Positions 26,774 to 34,636 of a DNA stretch of 64,000 nucleotides are shown here, in pieces. A program made the position numbers and the translations under genes. Origin of the DNA: Cupriavidus necator N-1 (lineage in GTDB: Bacteria > Pseudomonadota > Gammaproteobacteria > Burkholderiales > Burkholderiaceae). The stretch covers positions 124,001 through 188,000 of the forward strand of contig NC_015727.1 of the NCBI RefSeq assembly GCF_000219215.1. Reading direction: 5' to 3'. Each line of letters starts with the position of its first letter. The stretch's first letter is position 1. The notes under the pieces are model-generated. The model was not told the DNA's origin, made no database searches, and saw only the letters and a program-made list of their open reading frames with translations.

Positions 26774-28504
26774 ATGCATCTGCCTGTTTTTCCGCCACAT
26801 CAGGCAAACGACGCGGAGTTTGTCGAGCGCTTGCGTCGTATTGTCGGGCCACGCAACGTGCTGACTGAACGTCGTCGCACGCAGCGCTATCGCCGAGGCT
26901 TTCGCTCCGGCGAGGGCGAGGCGCTGGCGGTGGTGTTTCCCACGAAGCTGCTGGAGCAATGGCAGGTGCTGCAGGCATGTGTCGCCGCCGGCAAGGCTGT
27001 GGTCATGCAGGCGGCCAACACTGGCCTCACCGAGGGCTCCACGCCGCACGGCGGAGCCGAGGACTACGGGCGGCAGGTAGTCGTCATCAACACATTGTTG
27101 ATGACGACTATCCGGGTGATCGACCAAGGCAGGCAGGCGATCTGCTTCCCGGGGGCCACCTTGCATGGCCTGGAACGTGCACTCCAGCCCTTCGGGCGGG
27201 AACCGCATTCAGAAATCGGTTCATCGTGTATCGGTGCCTCCGTCGTCGGTGGTATCTGCAACAACTCGGGTGGCATGTTGGTCCGCCGGGGGCCGGCCTA
27301 CACAGAACTGGCGTTGTTCGCCCGTGTCGACGCCTCGGGAGTGCTGCAATTGGTGAATCACCTTGGCATACGGCTAGGCGATACGCCTGAATCCATTCTC
27401 ACGCGCCTGGACCACGGCGACTTTACCGAGACCGATATCGATAGCGCTGTGAACGGGAAGGGCTCATGCTCCGACTATGAAGCCCGTGTGCGCGATTTCG
27501 CGGCGCCGACACCGGCGCGTTTCAACAATGATCCCGCTCGACTGTACGAGACCTCCGGCAGCGCTGGCAAGCTGGCGGTGTTTGCGGTGCGAGTGGACAC
27601 CTTCGAGGCAGACGAGCAAACGCAGGTCTTCTGTATTGGTGTGCGCGACCCTGCCATGTTGAGCGTGCTGAGGCACCGGCTACTGGCCCCCGAGATGGCG
27701 CTGCCAGTGGCCTGCGAGTACATGCATCGGGACATCTTCGACTTGTCCGCACGCTATGCAAAGGACATGTTCTCTGTCATCGAGCGCTTCGGCACCGATG
27801 CGATACCAAGCATCTTCGCGTGGAAGTCTCAGATTGACCGCTTGCTGGGCCGGTTCAGGTTCCTCCCGGCCAATCCCGCGGACCGGATCGCACAAATGGT
27901 GGGGCAACTCCTGCCCGAGCATGTGCCAGTCCGGCTGCGGACATTGCGCGAGCGGTACGAGCATATCGTGCTCCTGAAAGTGGCGGGCGGTGACGTTGCG
28001 CCGATACTGGAGCAGCTGGCACGGCTGTTACGCGATCCGGACGACGGCGAATGGTTCGCCTGCGACCCGCAAGAAGGCCAGAAAGCATTTCTGCACCGCT
28101 TCGTTGCCGGTGGGGCAGCCATTCGATACAACGCCATTCACCGCTCAGACGTCGAAGGCGTGTTCTCGCTTGACTTTGCTTTGCCTCGAAATAGCAGCGA
28201 TTGGGTCGAGCACCTGCCGGCCGATATCGAAGCCCAACTCGTTGGGCGCTACCGCTACGCGCACTTCTTGTGTCACGTATTCCACCATGACTACATAGTC
28301 AAGAAGGGCGGAAACCTCGAAGCCATCAAGCAGCGGGTGCTAGACCTCATTGCCGCCAAGGGTGGCGAGTATCCCGCCGAACACAACGTCGGGCACGTCT
28401 ATTGCGCAAAGCCGGCGCTGGCTGCGTTCTATCGGGATGTGGATCCGACGAATACCTTCAATCCCGGTGTGGGCCAGATGAGCAAACGCCGGTCCTATAT
28501 GTAA
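26774..28504 (+). CDS. dld: Quinone-dependent D-lactate dehydrogenase
   Basis: A 576-residue FAD protein of the Dld type, a peripheral membrane enzyme that oxidises D-lactate to pyruvate and passes electrons to quinone. The N-terminal FAD-binding PCMH domain (residues about 40-230) has MQAANTGLTEGSTPHGG and GSSCIGASVVGGICNNSGG. The C-terminal part (about 270-570) fits the Dld cap and membrane-binding domains, ending in NTFNPGVGQMSKR. The length is close to E. coli Dld (571). In this operon the true substrate could be another D-2-hydroxy acid, for example one made from a semialdehyde. It sits 27 bp after gabD. Confidence 0.92.
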   Translation: MHLPVFPPHQANDAEFVERLRRIVGPRNVLTERRRTQRYRRGFRSGEGEALAVVFPTKLLEQWQVLQACVAAGKAVVMQAANTGLTEGSTPHGGAEDYGRQVVVINTLLMTTIRVIDQGRQAICFPGATLHGLERALQPFGREPHSEIGSSCIGASVVGGICNNSGGMLVRRGPAYTELALFARVDASGVLQLVNHLGIRLGDTPESILTRLDHGDFTETDIDSAVNGKGSCSDYEARVRDFAAPTPARFNNDPARLYETSGSAGKLAVFAVRVDTFEADEQTQVFCIGVRDPAMLSVLRHRLLAPEMALPVACEYMHRDIFDLSARYAKDMFSVIERFGTDAIPSIFAWKSQIDRLLGRFRFLPANPADRIAQMVGQLLPEHVPVRLRTLRERYEHIVLLKVAGGDVAPILEQLARLLRDPDDGEWFACDPQEGQKAFLHRFVAGGAAIRYNAIHRSDVEGVFSLDFALPRNSSDWVEHLPADIEAQLVGRYRYAHFLCHVFHHDYIVKKGGNLEAIKQRVLDLIAAKGGEYPAEHNVGHVYCAKPALAAFYRDVDPTNTFNPGVGQMSKRRSYM

Positions 28505-28540
28505 GCGCCGCCACACGAGATTTCCTTGGAGACCGAGCCT

Positions 28541-28594
28541 ATGAAGCAAGCAGTCATCAGCCGGCGCCAATCGAAGTTCGACTTATTGAGCTGA
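28541..28594 (+). CDS. Possible 17-residue leader ORF before the NADH dehydrogenase gene
   Basis: An ATG-to-TGA frame encodes MKQAVISRRQSKFDLLS. GGAG lies eight bases before the ATG and the TGA ends three bases before the next ATG (28598), an arrangement that would favour translational coupling. It fills most of the 93-bp gap between dld and the NADH dehydrogenase gene. It resembles no family I know; it could be a leader peptide, the stub of a lost gene, or chance. Confidence 0.3.
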   Translation: MKQAVISRRQSKFDLLS

Positions 28595-28597
28595 GAC

Positions 28598-29941
28598 ATG
28601 TCCCTAATACCACAGACCACAGCACCCGACGGGCTGCACCGCATCGTAATCGTCGGCGGTGGCGCCGGCGGCCTGGAGCTTGCCACATTGCTGGGCGACA
28701 GACTGGGCAAGCGCGGGCAGGCACATGTCACACTAATCGACAAGAAACGCACGCACTTCTGGAAGCCGCATTTGCATGAAATTGCGGCAGGCAGCATGAA
28801 TCTTGGTATGCACGAGCTGTGCTACATGGCGCAAGGCCATTGGCACGGCTTTACCGACCGCATCGGTGAGGTAATTGGGCTGGACCGGAGCCGGCGCGTC
28901 GTGCATCTGGCACCTCATGTGGACGAGTTCGGCGATGCCGTTACGCCGCTGCGCGATGTCCCCTACGATACCTTGGTGTTTGCGGTGGGAAGCCGGACGA
29001 ACGATTTTGGTACTCCAGGCGTGCGGGAGCACGCGATCGCGCTCGAGACTCCCGCGGATGGCGAGCGGTTTCACCGGCGCTTGGTCAACGCGTGCATCCG
29101 AGCGCATGCCCAGAGCGAGCAGCTTCAGCCCCACCAGTTGCAGGTGGCCATTATTGGCGCTGGCGCGACGGGGGTAGAGCTGGCGGCCGAACTGAAGCAC
29201 ACCACACGTGAGTTGCTGAGCTACGGTCTGGAGCGCCTGGATCCGGCGCAACTCGGGATCCATCTGATTGAGGCCGGCCCACGTATTCTTCCTGCTTTGC
29301 CAGAACGATTATCAGCCGGGGCGGCGAAGCAGTTGCGCGCGCTCAACGTGACGATCCACACAGGCGCGCGCGTGTCGGAGGTGCGGCAGCACGGTGTCCA
29401 GCTGGCAGACGGGCGCAGCATTGCCGCAGAGTTGGTGGTCTGGGCGGCTGGGGTTAAGGCGCCGGAGTTTGCTCGCGGTCTGGATGGCTTGGAAGTCAAC
29501 GGAATCCATCAACTACGGGTCGGCCCGACGCTGCAGACCACGCTCGACGAGCATGTATTTGCCATTGGAGACTGCGCGGCCTGTCCGTGGCTAGGGCGCG
29601 AGGCTGGAGTATTGGTGCCCCCTCGGGCACAGGCGGCTCATCAGCAGGCCTCGCACTTGGCCGAGGGACTCATCCGGCGGCTCGCGGGCAAGCCATTGAA
29701 GCCCTGGCGATACCGAGACTTCGGGTCCCTCGTCTCGCTCGGTCGACACAGTACGGTCGGTAATCTCATGGGGGGCTTGATTCGCGGCAACCTGTGGCTG
29801 GAGGGCTATTTCGCCAGGCTGATGTATATGTCGCTGTACCAGATGCACCAGCGAGCGCTACATGGCTTACCTAGAGCGGCGCTTGACACGCTGGCGCGAT
29901 TATTCTCTCGAGGTACACGACCACGCGTGAAGATGCATTGA
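28598..29941 (+). CDS. Type II NADH dehydrogenase-like FAD oxidoreductase
   Basis: A 447-residue flavoprotein of the Ndh family: single-subunit NADH:quinone oxidoreductases that do not pump protons. The N-terminal FAD-binding Rossmann motif is IVIVGGGAGGLELA. A second dinucleotide fold for NADH is at about residues 180-215 (VAIIGAGATGVELAAEL). FAIGDCAACPW is the second FAD-binding block. The C-terminal GNLWLEGYFARLMYMSLYQMHQ resembles the amphipathic membrane anchor of NDH-2. Encoded last in the gab-dld operon, it could recycle NADH made by GabD and the aldehyde dehydrogenase. Confidence 0.92.
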   Translation: MSLIPQTTAPDGLHRIVIVGGGAGGLELATLLGDRLGKRGQAHVTLIDKKRTHFWKPHLHEIAAGSMNLGMHELCYMAQGHWHGFTDRIGEVIGLDRSRRVVHLAPHVDEFGDAVTPLRDVPYDTLVFAVGSRTNDFGTPGVREHAIALETPADGERFHRRLVNACIRAHAQSEQLQPHQLQVAIIGAGATGVELAAELKHTTRELLSYGLERLDPAQLGIHLIEAGPRILPALPERLSAGAAKQLRALNVTIHTGARVSEVRQHGVQLADGRSIAAELVVWAAGVKAPEFARGLDGLEVNGIHQLRVGPTLQTTLDEHVFAIGDCAACPWLGREAGVLVPPRAQAAHQQASHLAEGLIRRLAGKPLKPWRYRDFGSLVSLGRHSTVGNLMGGLIRGNLWLEGYFARLMYMSLYQMHQRALHGLPRAALDTLARLFSRGTRPRVKMH

Positions 29942-29984
29942 GCGAACGGCCGGCGGGCACACGGAGCGAAGCACTACGTGGGAC

Positions 29985-30881
29985 TCATACCTTGCGCCGG
30001 GCGGCGGTCCGAGACGCGTGCCGCGCAAGTGCCTCAGCGTCGACCAGGTCGGTGGCGTCCTCCACTTCGGTAGTTGCGTTTCTGGAACTCCGGTCGCTGA
30101 CACTGGGCGCGCGTTTCTTGGGAGTAACCTTGCGCCTGGATGAAGACAGGCTGTCACCGAAGTCCTCGCGCAGCCGCGCCATGATAGCAATCAGATGAGC
30201 GTACATTTCATGACGCGCGCGGATTGGGTCCCGTTCAAGGATCGCGCTAGTGATGCGGTCGTGCTCGACCAACGCAGCATTCCAGGCCTTGCGGCCGATG
30301 AAGTGCTTGTCCAGGCGCTGATAGACTGGGCTGGCTTCACTCAAATCGCGTAGCGAGAGGACCACGGCTTCGAGCGCCGCATTGCCACAGGCGGCCGCGA
30401 TTGCTGCATGGAATACGCGGTCGAGATGGCTAGGTGCTCCGCTCGCCGACATGGCCTCTTGGGCTTCCCGAATCACCGAGAGCTGTTGGTTGCTGGCATG
30501 CTGGGCTGCCAACGCGGCAACTTCGGGCTCGACGAGCAGGCGTGCCTCAAGCAACTCGAAAGGGCCCACATCGCCCGCGGGTCGGGAGGATGAAGAAGCC
30601 GTGGACTCGGTCGGAGGCGGTGAACCCACAGCTGTTCCTTCCTTCGGGGTTGTGACGTAAACGCCACTCCCTAGGCGCACTTCGACGTAGCCGCTGAGTT
30701 CCAAGGCGATCAGAGCCTCGCGCACCGACGAGCGGCTGACGTTCAAGGCTTCCGCCAGATCCCGTTCTGCAGGCAGTCGGCTGCCAACGGGGAACTCCCC
30801 GGCGCGAATCTTCTCGGCAATCTTCTCAGCGATTAGCCGGTAAAGGCGCTGCGCTGAGACGGCTTCCAGATTGAACAGCAA
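29985..30881 (-). CDS. GntR-family FCD-domain regulator (copy 2)
   Basis: About 298 residues if translation begins at the TTG at 30881, which follows AAGGAG at good spacing and puts the protein in register with copy 1 (NLEAVSAQRLYRLIAEKIAE against HLEAVSAQRLYRLIAERIAE). A longer frame to 31058 encodes an unconvincing leader. Winged helix at about residues 5-75, an insert rich in Ser/Thr (about 80-100), the FCD domain (about 105-240), and a Lys/Arg-rich tail of about 50 residues that copy 1 lacks. It faces the end of the NADH dehydrogenase gene. An operator-like motif at 30901-30911 lies 19 bp before the start. Confidence 0.9.
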   Translation of the reverse strand: MLFNLEAVSAQRLYRLIAEKIAEKIRAGEFPVGSRLPAERDLAEALNVSRSSVREALIALELSGYVEVRLGSGVYVTTPKEGTAVGSPPPTESTASSSSRPAGDVGPFELLEARLLVEPEVAALAAQHASNQQLSVIREAQEAMSASGAPSHLDRVFHAAIAAACGNAALEAVVLSLRDLSEASPVYQRLDKHFIGRKAWNAALVEHDRITSAILERDPIRARHEMYAHLIAIMARLREDFGDSLSSSRRKVTPKKRAPSVSDRSSRNATTEVEDATDLVDAEALARHASRTAARRKV

Positions 30882-30900
30882 GTCAACTCCTTCGGTTTGA

Positions 30901-30911
30901 TGGCCTGACCA
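30901..30911. promoter_or_regulatory. Candidate FCD-GntR operator 3
   Basis: TGGCCTGACCA, the exact reverse complement of operator 1. It lies 19 bp upstream of the TTG chosen for regulator copy 2, the same distance at which operator 1 precedes copy 1. The matching geometry supports both the motif and the chosen start codon. Confidence 0.6.
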
Positions 30912-31322
30912 GTTTATACGATGCGTTTGCACGGGGCCCAGCTGGCAATCCGCAACTTTGGGCGGCTGCGGGATCAGGCCGATCCTTGTAATGGCATCCT
31001 GCACCTTCGAAATTCGAGATTCAGGTGGAAACCCGTGATAAGGGCGTGCAGTCTGCAAACACCGGACGTCCGCGGGACGTAAGGCTACCTCAGTTCATTC
31101 GTGCCTTTGTCATGAGATTCTCATTTTGACGCTCACGGAAACCGCAAGGCGCCGGGTGGCGCGGCGAGGCATTCGCCGCAAGGTGGCGCGCTTTACGGGC
31201 TTTTGCAGCGGTCCAGTCACGGGGACGTCCCTCAGGTGTTCACGCTGAGCCGGACCGGTCAAACGCTGGCGAGCTGCACAAGGCGACCAGCCATGAGGTA
31301 GGGCGTAGGTGGCCATGGCCGT

Positions 31323-31455
31323 TCACTCGGGGCGGGCCGGCGAGTGGGTGGTCGTGAAAATGTAGCGGGCGAATCGCCACTAACCGTCGGCTTCGCGACG
31401 CAGCAGGAACAACTCTTGGTTGGCTTCGGGCCCGGGCCGGACTTCACTGCCCTGC
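31323..31455 (-). pseudogene. Remnant of an NTF2/SnoaL-like (DUF4440-type) protein
   Basis: Reading the minus strand gives RPGPEANQELFLLRREADG, a TAG stop (31380-31382), then WRFARYIFTTT and a final stop. This is the usual C-terminal pattern of small SnoaL/DUF4440-type proteins (ELFLLRRE, then WRIARYMF), so about 40 residues of a once roughly 130-residue protein survive with one nonsense codon. Its upstream end abuts the opine-dehydrogenase-like fragment. No function is expected. Confidence 0.5.
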
Positions 31456-31635
31456 AGCGTCAACATTATTTGGCTGATCTACGAATCGCATATGGCCGCC
31501 GCCGTCCATTATCGCAGACAGCTTCTCGCTATGGCGTCCGTCCGAATAAATACGTATCTCGTGCTTTCCGGACCGAAGCAGCATGGCTGCCAGTGCGAGG
31601 CCGGCATGGCCAGCGCCGATTATTCCAATTCTCAT
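31444..31635 (-). pseudogene. 5' fragment of an opine-dehydrogenase-like NAD(P) oxidoreductase
   Basis: The frame begins MRIGIIGAGHAGLALAAMLL, a classic Rossmann GxGxxG start, followed by RSGKHEIRIYSDGRHSEKLS, which resembles octopine/opine dehydrogenase N-termini. It stops after about 63 residues, where roughly 350 would be expected. The ATG lies five bases after the YdcF-family stop, so the two were probably one operon. The downstream sequence belongs to a different family (NTF2-like remnant), so the gene was cut by recombination near 31450-31480. Family call is moderate. Confidence 0.5.
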
Positions 31636-31640
31636 CGCAT

Positions 31641-32285
31641 TTACTCGTTGGACATTAGAGGTTGTGACGGCGACCACAGCCTGAATTCACGCTTAATTAC
31701 CTCTATTTCAGAGAGGTAGCCCATTTCCAGATATCTTTCGATCTTCCTAATCTCCTGCAGGATTCGCATTCTTAGCGCTGGAGATTTCCACCATTGAGCC
31801 CGACTGACACCAAAATAGTTAACCGCGAAGCATGAAACTCGCTCAATCTCCGGCCAGTTCTTTTTTATGGTCATTACGTACCGGCGCTTGGCGTATATCT
31901 TTCCGATTAGAAGCAATTCCCGAACACTACTGCTCTTCATTAGGGTGCGCGCATATAGCACATTTTCGGCAGTGTTGGATGAGTCTTCTTCCAGAATTAT
32001 TCTTGTGCTGCTCAGGCCTGCGGAAATTAGCCGCTCTGCGATCTCACTCGCTTCGCTGGTTGCGCGATTTCTGGTTTTCCCTCCCGCTATGATCAGGGTT
32101 TCATAGTATCCGGAGTGAAATAGCTCCAATGCGGCGTCAACCAGCTCCGGTTGAGCATGCCGACTGCCGAACATGAGAGCAAACTCGTACCCGGAGATTT
32201 CCGTGTCTGGAGACACATAATCAATTAACTTGATGCGATTTCTGGATTCACTTAATAAACCCATGCTGCTCTTGCCGATACTCAT
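31641..32285 (-). CDS. YdcF-family (DUF218) protein
   Basis: A 214-residue protein with the DUF218 fold shared by YdcF, SanA and ElyC. The core runs from EFALMFGSRHAQPELVDAA through ETLIIAGGKTRNRATSEA to ILEEDSSNTAENVLYARTL, the conserved GGK and E-S-NT-EN blocks of the family. Most characterised relatives are membrane-anchored envelope proteins; this one has no obvious N-terminal membrane segment. The gene is clearly more A/T-rich than its neighbours, suggesting transfer from another source. MSIGK at 32285 and an ATG seven codons later are both possible starts. It is followed by a broken opine-dehydrogenase-like gene. Confidence 0.8.
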   Translation of the reverse strand: MSIGKSSMGLLSESRNRIKLIDYVSPDTEISGYEFALMFGSRHAQPELVDAALELFHSGYYETLIIAGGKTRNRATSEASEIAERLISAGLSSTRIILEEDSSNTAENVLYARTLMKSSSVRELLLIGKIYAKRRYVMTIKKNWPEIERVSCFAVNYFGVSRAQWWKSPALRMRILQEIRKIERYLEMGYLSEIEVIKREFRLWSPSQPLMSNE

Positions 32286-32411
32286 CAGACTCTCAATAAT
32301 TTCTTTGGATTGATGTCAATCTCATCGCATATTTCTTTATAATACATATGCGATATATTTCGACCCAATGCGTAGATAGCTACCATGTAGTGGCAGTCTG
32401 GAAATCTTTGC

Positions 32412-33221
32412 TTGGATAGTACGCACCATATCCGTAAAACCTCCACGACTGAAGTGGCCAGGCACGCGGACGGGAGCTACACCATCAAGACGCGTACCGT
32501 TGAAAAGAACGGCAACGGCACGGAGCAGACGGACTCGGTGGATAAGGACGGCAAGATCACGAACGGCGAGCCGAAGACCGTCAAGGGCGGCAAGATCGTG
32601 GCCGGCCCCACCGCCGGCAATGCCGATGGCTCGGAAGGCTCGGATGACTCCGGCGACGGCGATCACAACGACAACGCTGATAGCAATGTGGCGGACAACG
32701 CCAACGACTCCGGCCCCCCCGACGACGACCATCCCGACCCGGATGCGGATGCCCAGACCGGCCTGCCAGCGGGCGACGGGGACGACGGTGACCAGGAGGG
32801 CAATCCGGACGGCCGCCTGGCGGGGATGGATCGGGACACGCTGCTCGCCCTGGTCGGACGTGCGTGGCGCGGCGAGGAAGGGGTCGACAGCCTGGGCGAT
32901 ACGAATGCCCGCTACGGACGCTGGCTCGGTGCACTCAGGGCCGTCGTGGCGGCCGGCGGCACGATCGGAAGCACGGGAGAGGAGCTGGACAGCCTGGGCG
33001 CGCCGATCCCCGGATTCGACTTTTCCGGTGGCGGGGGTAGTCATCAGGACGAAGACCTCGACAGCCTTGGCCGCCCGGTGATCGACCTCGACATAGTGCC
33101 CCGGCCACGTCCGGGTCCGGACGGCATGACGCGGCTGGGGTCGCTGCTTGACCTCTGCGCGCAGCTCGCCGCGGGCTCCGCCACTGTGGGGGCGTCCGTG
33201 AACCTGCTCAGACAGGCCTGA
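32412..33221 (+). CDS. Asp-rich hypothetical protein with three DSLG repeats, possibly 5'-truncated
   Basis: A 269-residue frame with strong GC bias at third codon positions, which supports coding. I do not recognise the family. The N-terminal 60 residues are charged (ADGSYTIKTRTVEKNGNGTE). Residues about 65-135 are a low-complexity Asp/Gly/Asn stretch, probably disordered. The C-terminal half has three DSLG motifs (GVDSLGDTN, ELDSLGAPI, DLDSLGRPV), about 45 and 25 residues apart. The start is a TTG without a good ribosome site, and base composition jumps from A/T-rich to GC-rich right at 32400, so the true N-terminus may have been lost. No signal peptide or membrane segment. Confidence 0.6.
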   Translation: MDSTHHIRKTSTTEVARHADGSYTIKTRTVEKNGNGTEQTDSVDKDGKITNGEPKTVKGGKIVAGPTAGNADGSEGSDDSGDGDHNDNADSNVADNANDSGPPDDDHPDPDADAQTGLPAGDGDDGDQEGNPDGRLAGMDRDTLLALVGRAWRGEEGVDSLGDTNARYGRWLGALRAVVAAGGTIGSTGEELDSLGAPIPGFDFSGGGGSHQDEDLDSLGRPVIDLDIVPRPRPGPDGMTRLGSLLDLCAQLAAGSATVGASVNLLRQA

Positions 33222-34037
33222 GCGGGCCGCGCGGCCCAGTCACCAGACTGTCATCCTATTGTCACAATCATAGGCTGGCGATAAGGTGTTGAGGAAGTCA
33301 TCCTCGCTTCCGACCCGTATGACTGGCAACGTTATCGCAATTTATCCCCCTGTCTCATGGCCGCACGGCTCCCCGGCGAGCGGGCCTTCGGAATTGCTGG
33401 CCTGTGGCGGGACTGGCTTGGGTGTCGAGATCCGGAGGTGGCAAGGATCTTCTTGACCCTCGCGCCTGCTGAATCCATGGCCGCGGAGCCAGCGCCATTG
33501 CAGCCGCGCGCGAGGAAGGGGTCCACGGATTCCCCCGCCCAACCTGCGGGAAAAACGAAGGTCGCATAGCGACCCGCTGCCGTCGTTCGCCCCAGTACGG
33601 CTCCGGCGTCAACTTCTGAAGTACAGCGGTCATTCAACGCTGCGTTACAGCCGGCAGATCATCGACATGGACATGCGTCAGTCTGTTCTCGGGATGACTG
33701 TACTGGTCGAAGAACGTTCCGCATATCTATGCGTGATTAAAAACGCACTCCTTCCCCGCCCAAGCCGGGCGGCCAATGCAGTTTAGGTAACGTCGAGCGT
33801 CTAATGAGTGGACTATTGGCCCACAGCGATGGCTGCCTGACCTATACGGGGCGGAAAACTTTACGCGGCTGTCTGGGCTGGGTCTGGCGCCCACTGGTAG
33901 AGTCGGCTCCTCACCGAGGACATGCATCGATTGCCTGCCCTATGCGCCACTGCATAGCGCAGGAAATTCCTTGTGCTGGACGCAGACTGAATTCAGGTCT
34001 ATATTTGGACCGGTAGTCTCAAGCCTAGGGAGCGGAT
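33222..34037. other. 816-bp region without a convincing gene
   Basis: Short frames on both strands show no recognisable domain. The stretch holds a Pho-box-like site (33248-33265) near its left end. At its right end a near-palindrome, AGACTGAATTCAGGTCT (33984-34000), may be the operator of the toxin-antitoxin pair that follows. The middle looks like decayed DNA. Confidence 0.6.
33248..33265 (+). promoter_or_regulatory. Pho-box-like site without an intact gene behind it
   Basis: CTGTCATCCTATTGTCAC closely matches the PhoB box: two 7-base half-sites (CTGTCAT and TTGTCAC) separated by four bases. A GATAAG-like -10 lies about 15 bp to the right. The only frame downstream starts at 33319 and encodes about 45 residues of no known family. 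It may be the promoter of a lost phosphate-regulated gene. Confidence 0.4.
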
Positions 34038-34319
34038 ATGAAACCGAGTCAGGTCAAGCCCATAAGCTATCTGAAAAGCCACGCAGCAGAAATCGTCCGG
34101 GACATCACCGAGAGCGGCGAGCCCATGCTGATCACACAGAACGGCGAGGCAAAGGTAGTCGTGCAGGATGCCCAATCCTATGAGGACATGCAACAGACGG
34201 TTGCCCTTCTGAAGATTCTGGCGATGGGTCAGAATGACATCGAGACGGGCAACTTCACCCCGACGGACGAAGTGTTTGCCGAATTGGAGCGCATGGACAG
34301 GGAGGAAGGGATCGAATGA
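34038..34319 (+). CDS. Phd/YefM-family antitoxin
   Basis: A 93-residue antitoxin of the Phd/YefM family, which binds and neutralises its partner toxin and represses the shared promoter. The N-terminal DNA-binding part has the typical PISYLKSHAAEIVRDITESG and PMLITQNGEAKVVVQDAQSY blocks. The acidic C-terminus (TPTDEVFAELERMDREEG) is the toxin-binding tail. GGGAGCG precedes the ATG. A near-palindrome at 33984-34000 just upstream is a possible operator. The toxin gene overlaps its end by 4 bp. Confidence 0.93.
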   Translation: MKPSQVKPISYLKSHAAEIVRDITESGEPMLITQNGEAKVVVQDAQSYEDMQQTVALLKILAMGQNDIETGNFTPTDEVFAELERMDREEGIE

Positions 34320-34636
34320 AGTCTGTAATTCTCGGGCCTGCCAAGTCCGACTTGCAAGACTTGCGACGGTACATCATTAATAAATTTGGCAACAAGACTT
34401 GGCTTGAGACCAGAAGCAAGATTCAACAATCAATCAAGCAGGTAGAAGATTTCCCACTGAAGGGTAGCAACCCACCCGAGTTGATAGATTTCCAACCAAC
34501 GAAATACTATCAAGTCATCAGCGGCATGAACAGAATCATCTACCAGATTGCAAACGACACCATTTACATACACATCATAAGCGACACCAGGCGAGACCTT
34601 AAAGCAATACTCGCAAAACGGCTCCTAAGAACGTAG
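34316..34636 (+). CDS. ParE/RelE-superfamily toxin
   Basis: A 106-residue toxin with the ParE/RelE fold. PAKSDLQDLRRYIINKFGNK is the N-terminal helix pair, PPELIDFQPTKYYQVISG and the basic end HIISDTRRDLKAILAKRLL complete the fold. ParE members poison DNA gyrase and RelE members cleave mRNA at the ribosome; sequence alone leaves the target open, with the helix pattern slightly favouring ParE. It overlaps the Phd-like antitoxin gene by 4 bp (ATGA), the normal layout. It is less GC-rich than the surrounding chromosome-like DNA, consistent with mobile origin. Confidence 0.92.
   Translation: MKSVILGPAKSDLQDLRRYIINKFGNKTWLETRSKIQQSIKQVEDFPLKGSNPPELIDFQPTKYYQVISGMNRIIYQIANDTIYIHIISDTRRDLKAILAKRLLRT

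Noticed and set aside
32337..33044. 235-codon minus-strand frame opposite the Asp-rich protein
   Set aside because: Val/Arg-rich composition without domains; third-position GC bias favours the plus-strand frame.
33332..33637. Overlapping minus-strand frames of 66-101 codons in the gap after the Asp-rich gene
   Set aside because: Three frames overlap with similar Arg/Gly/Pro-rich content and none matches a family, so coding is unsupported.
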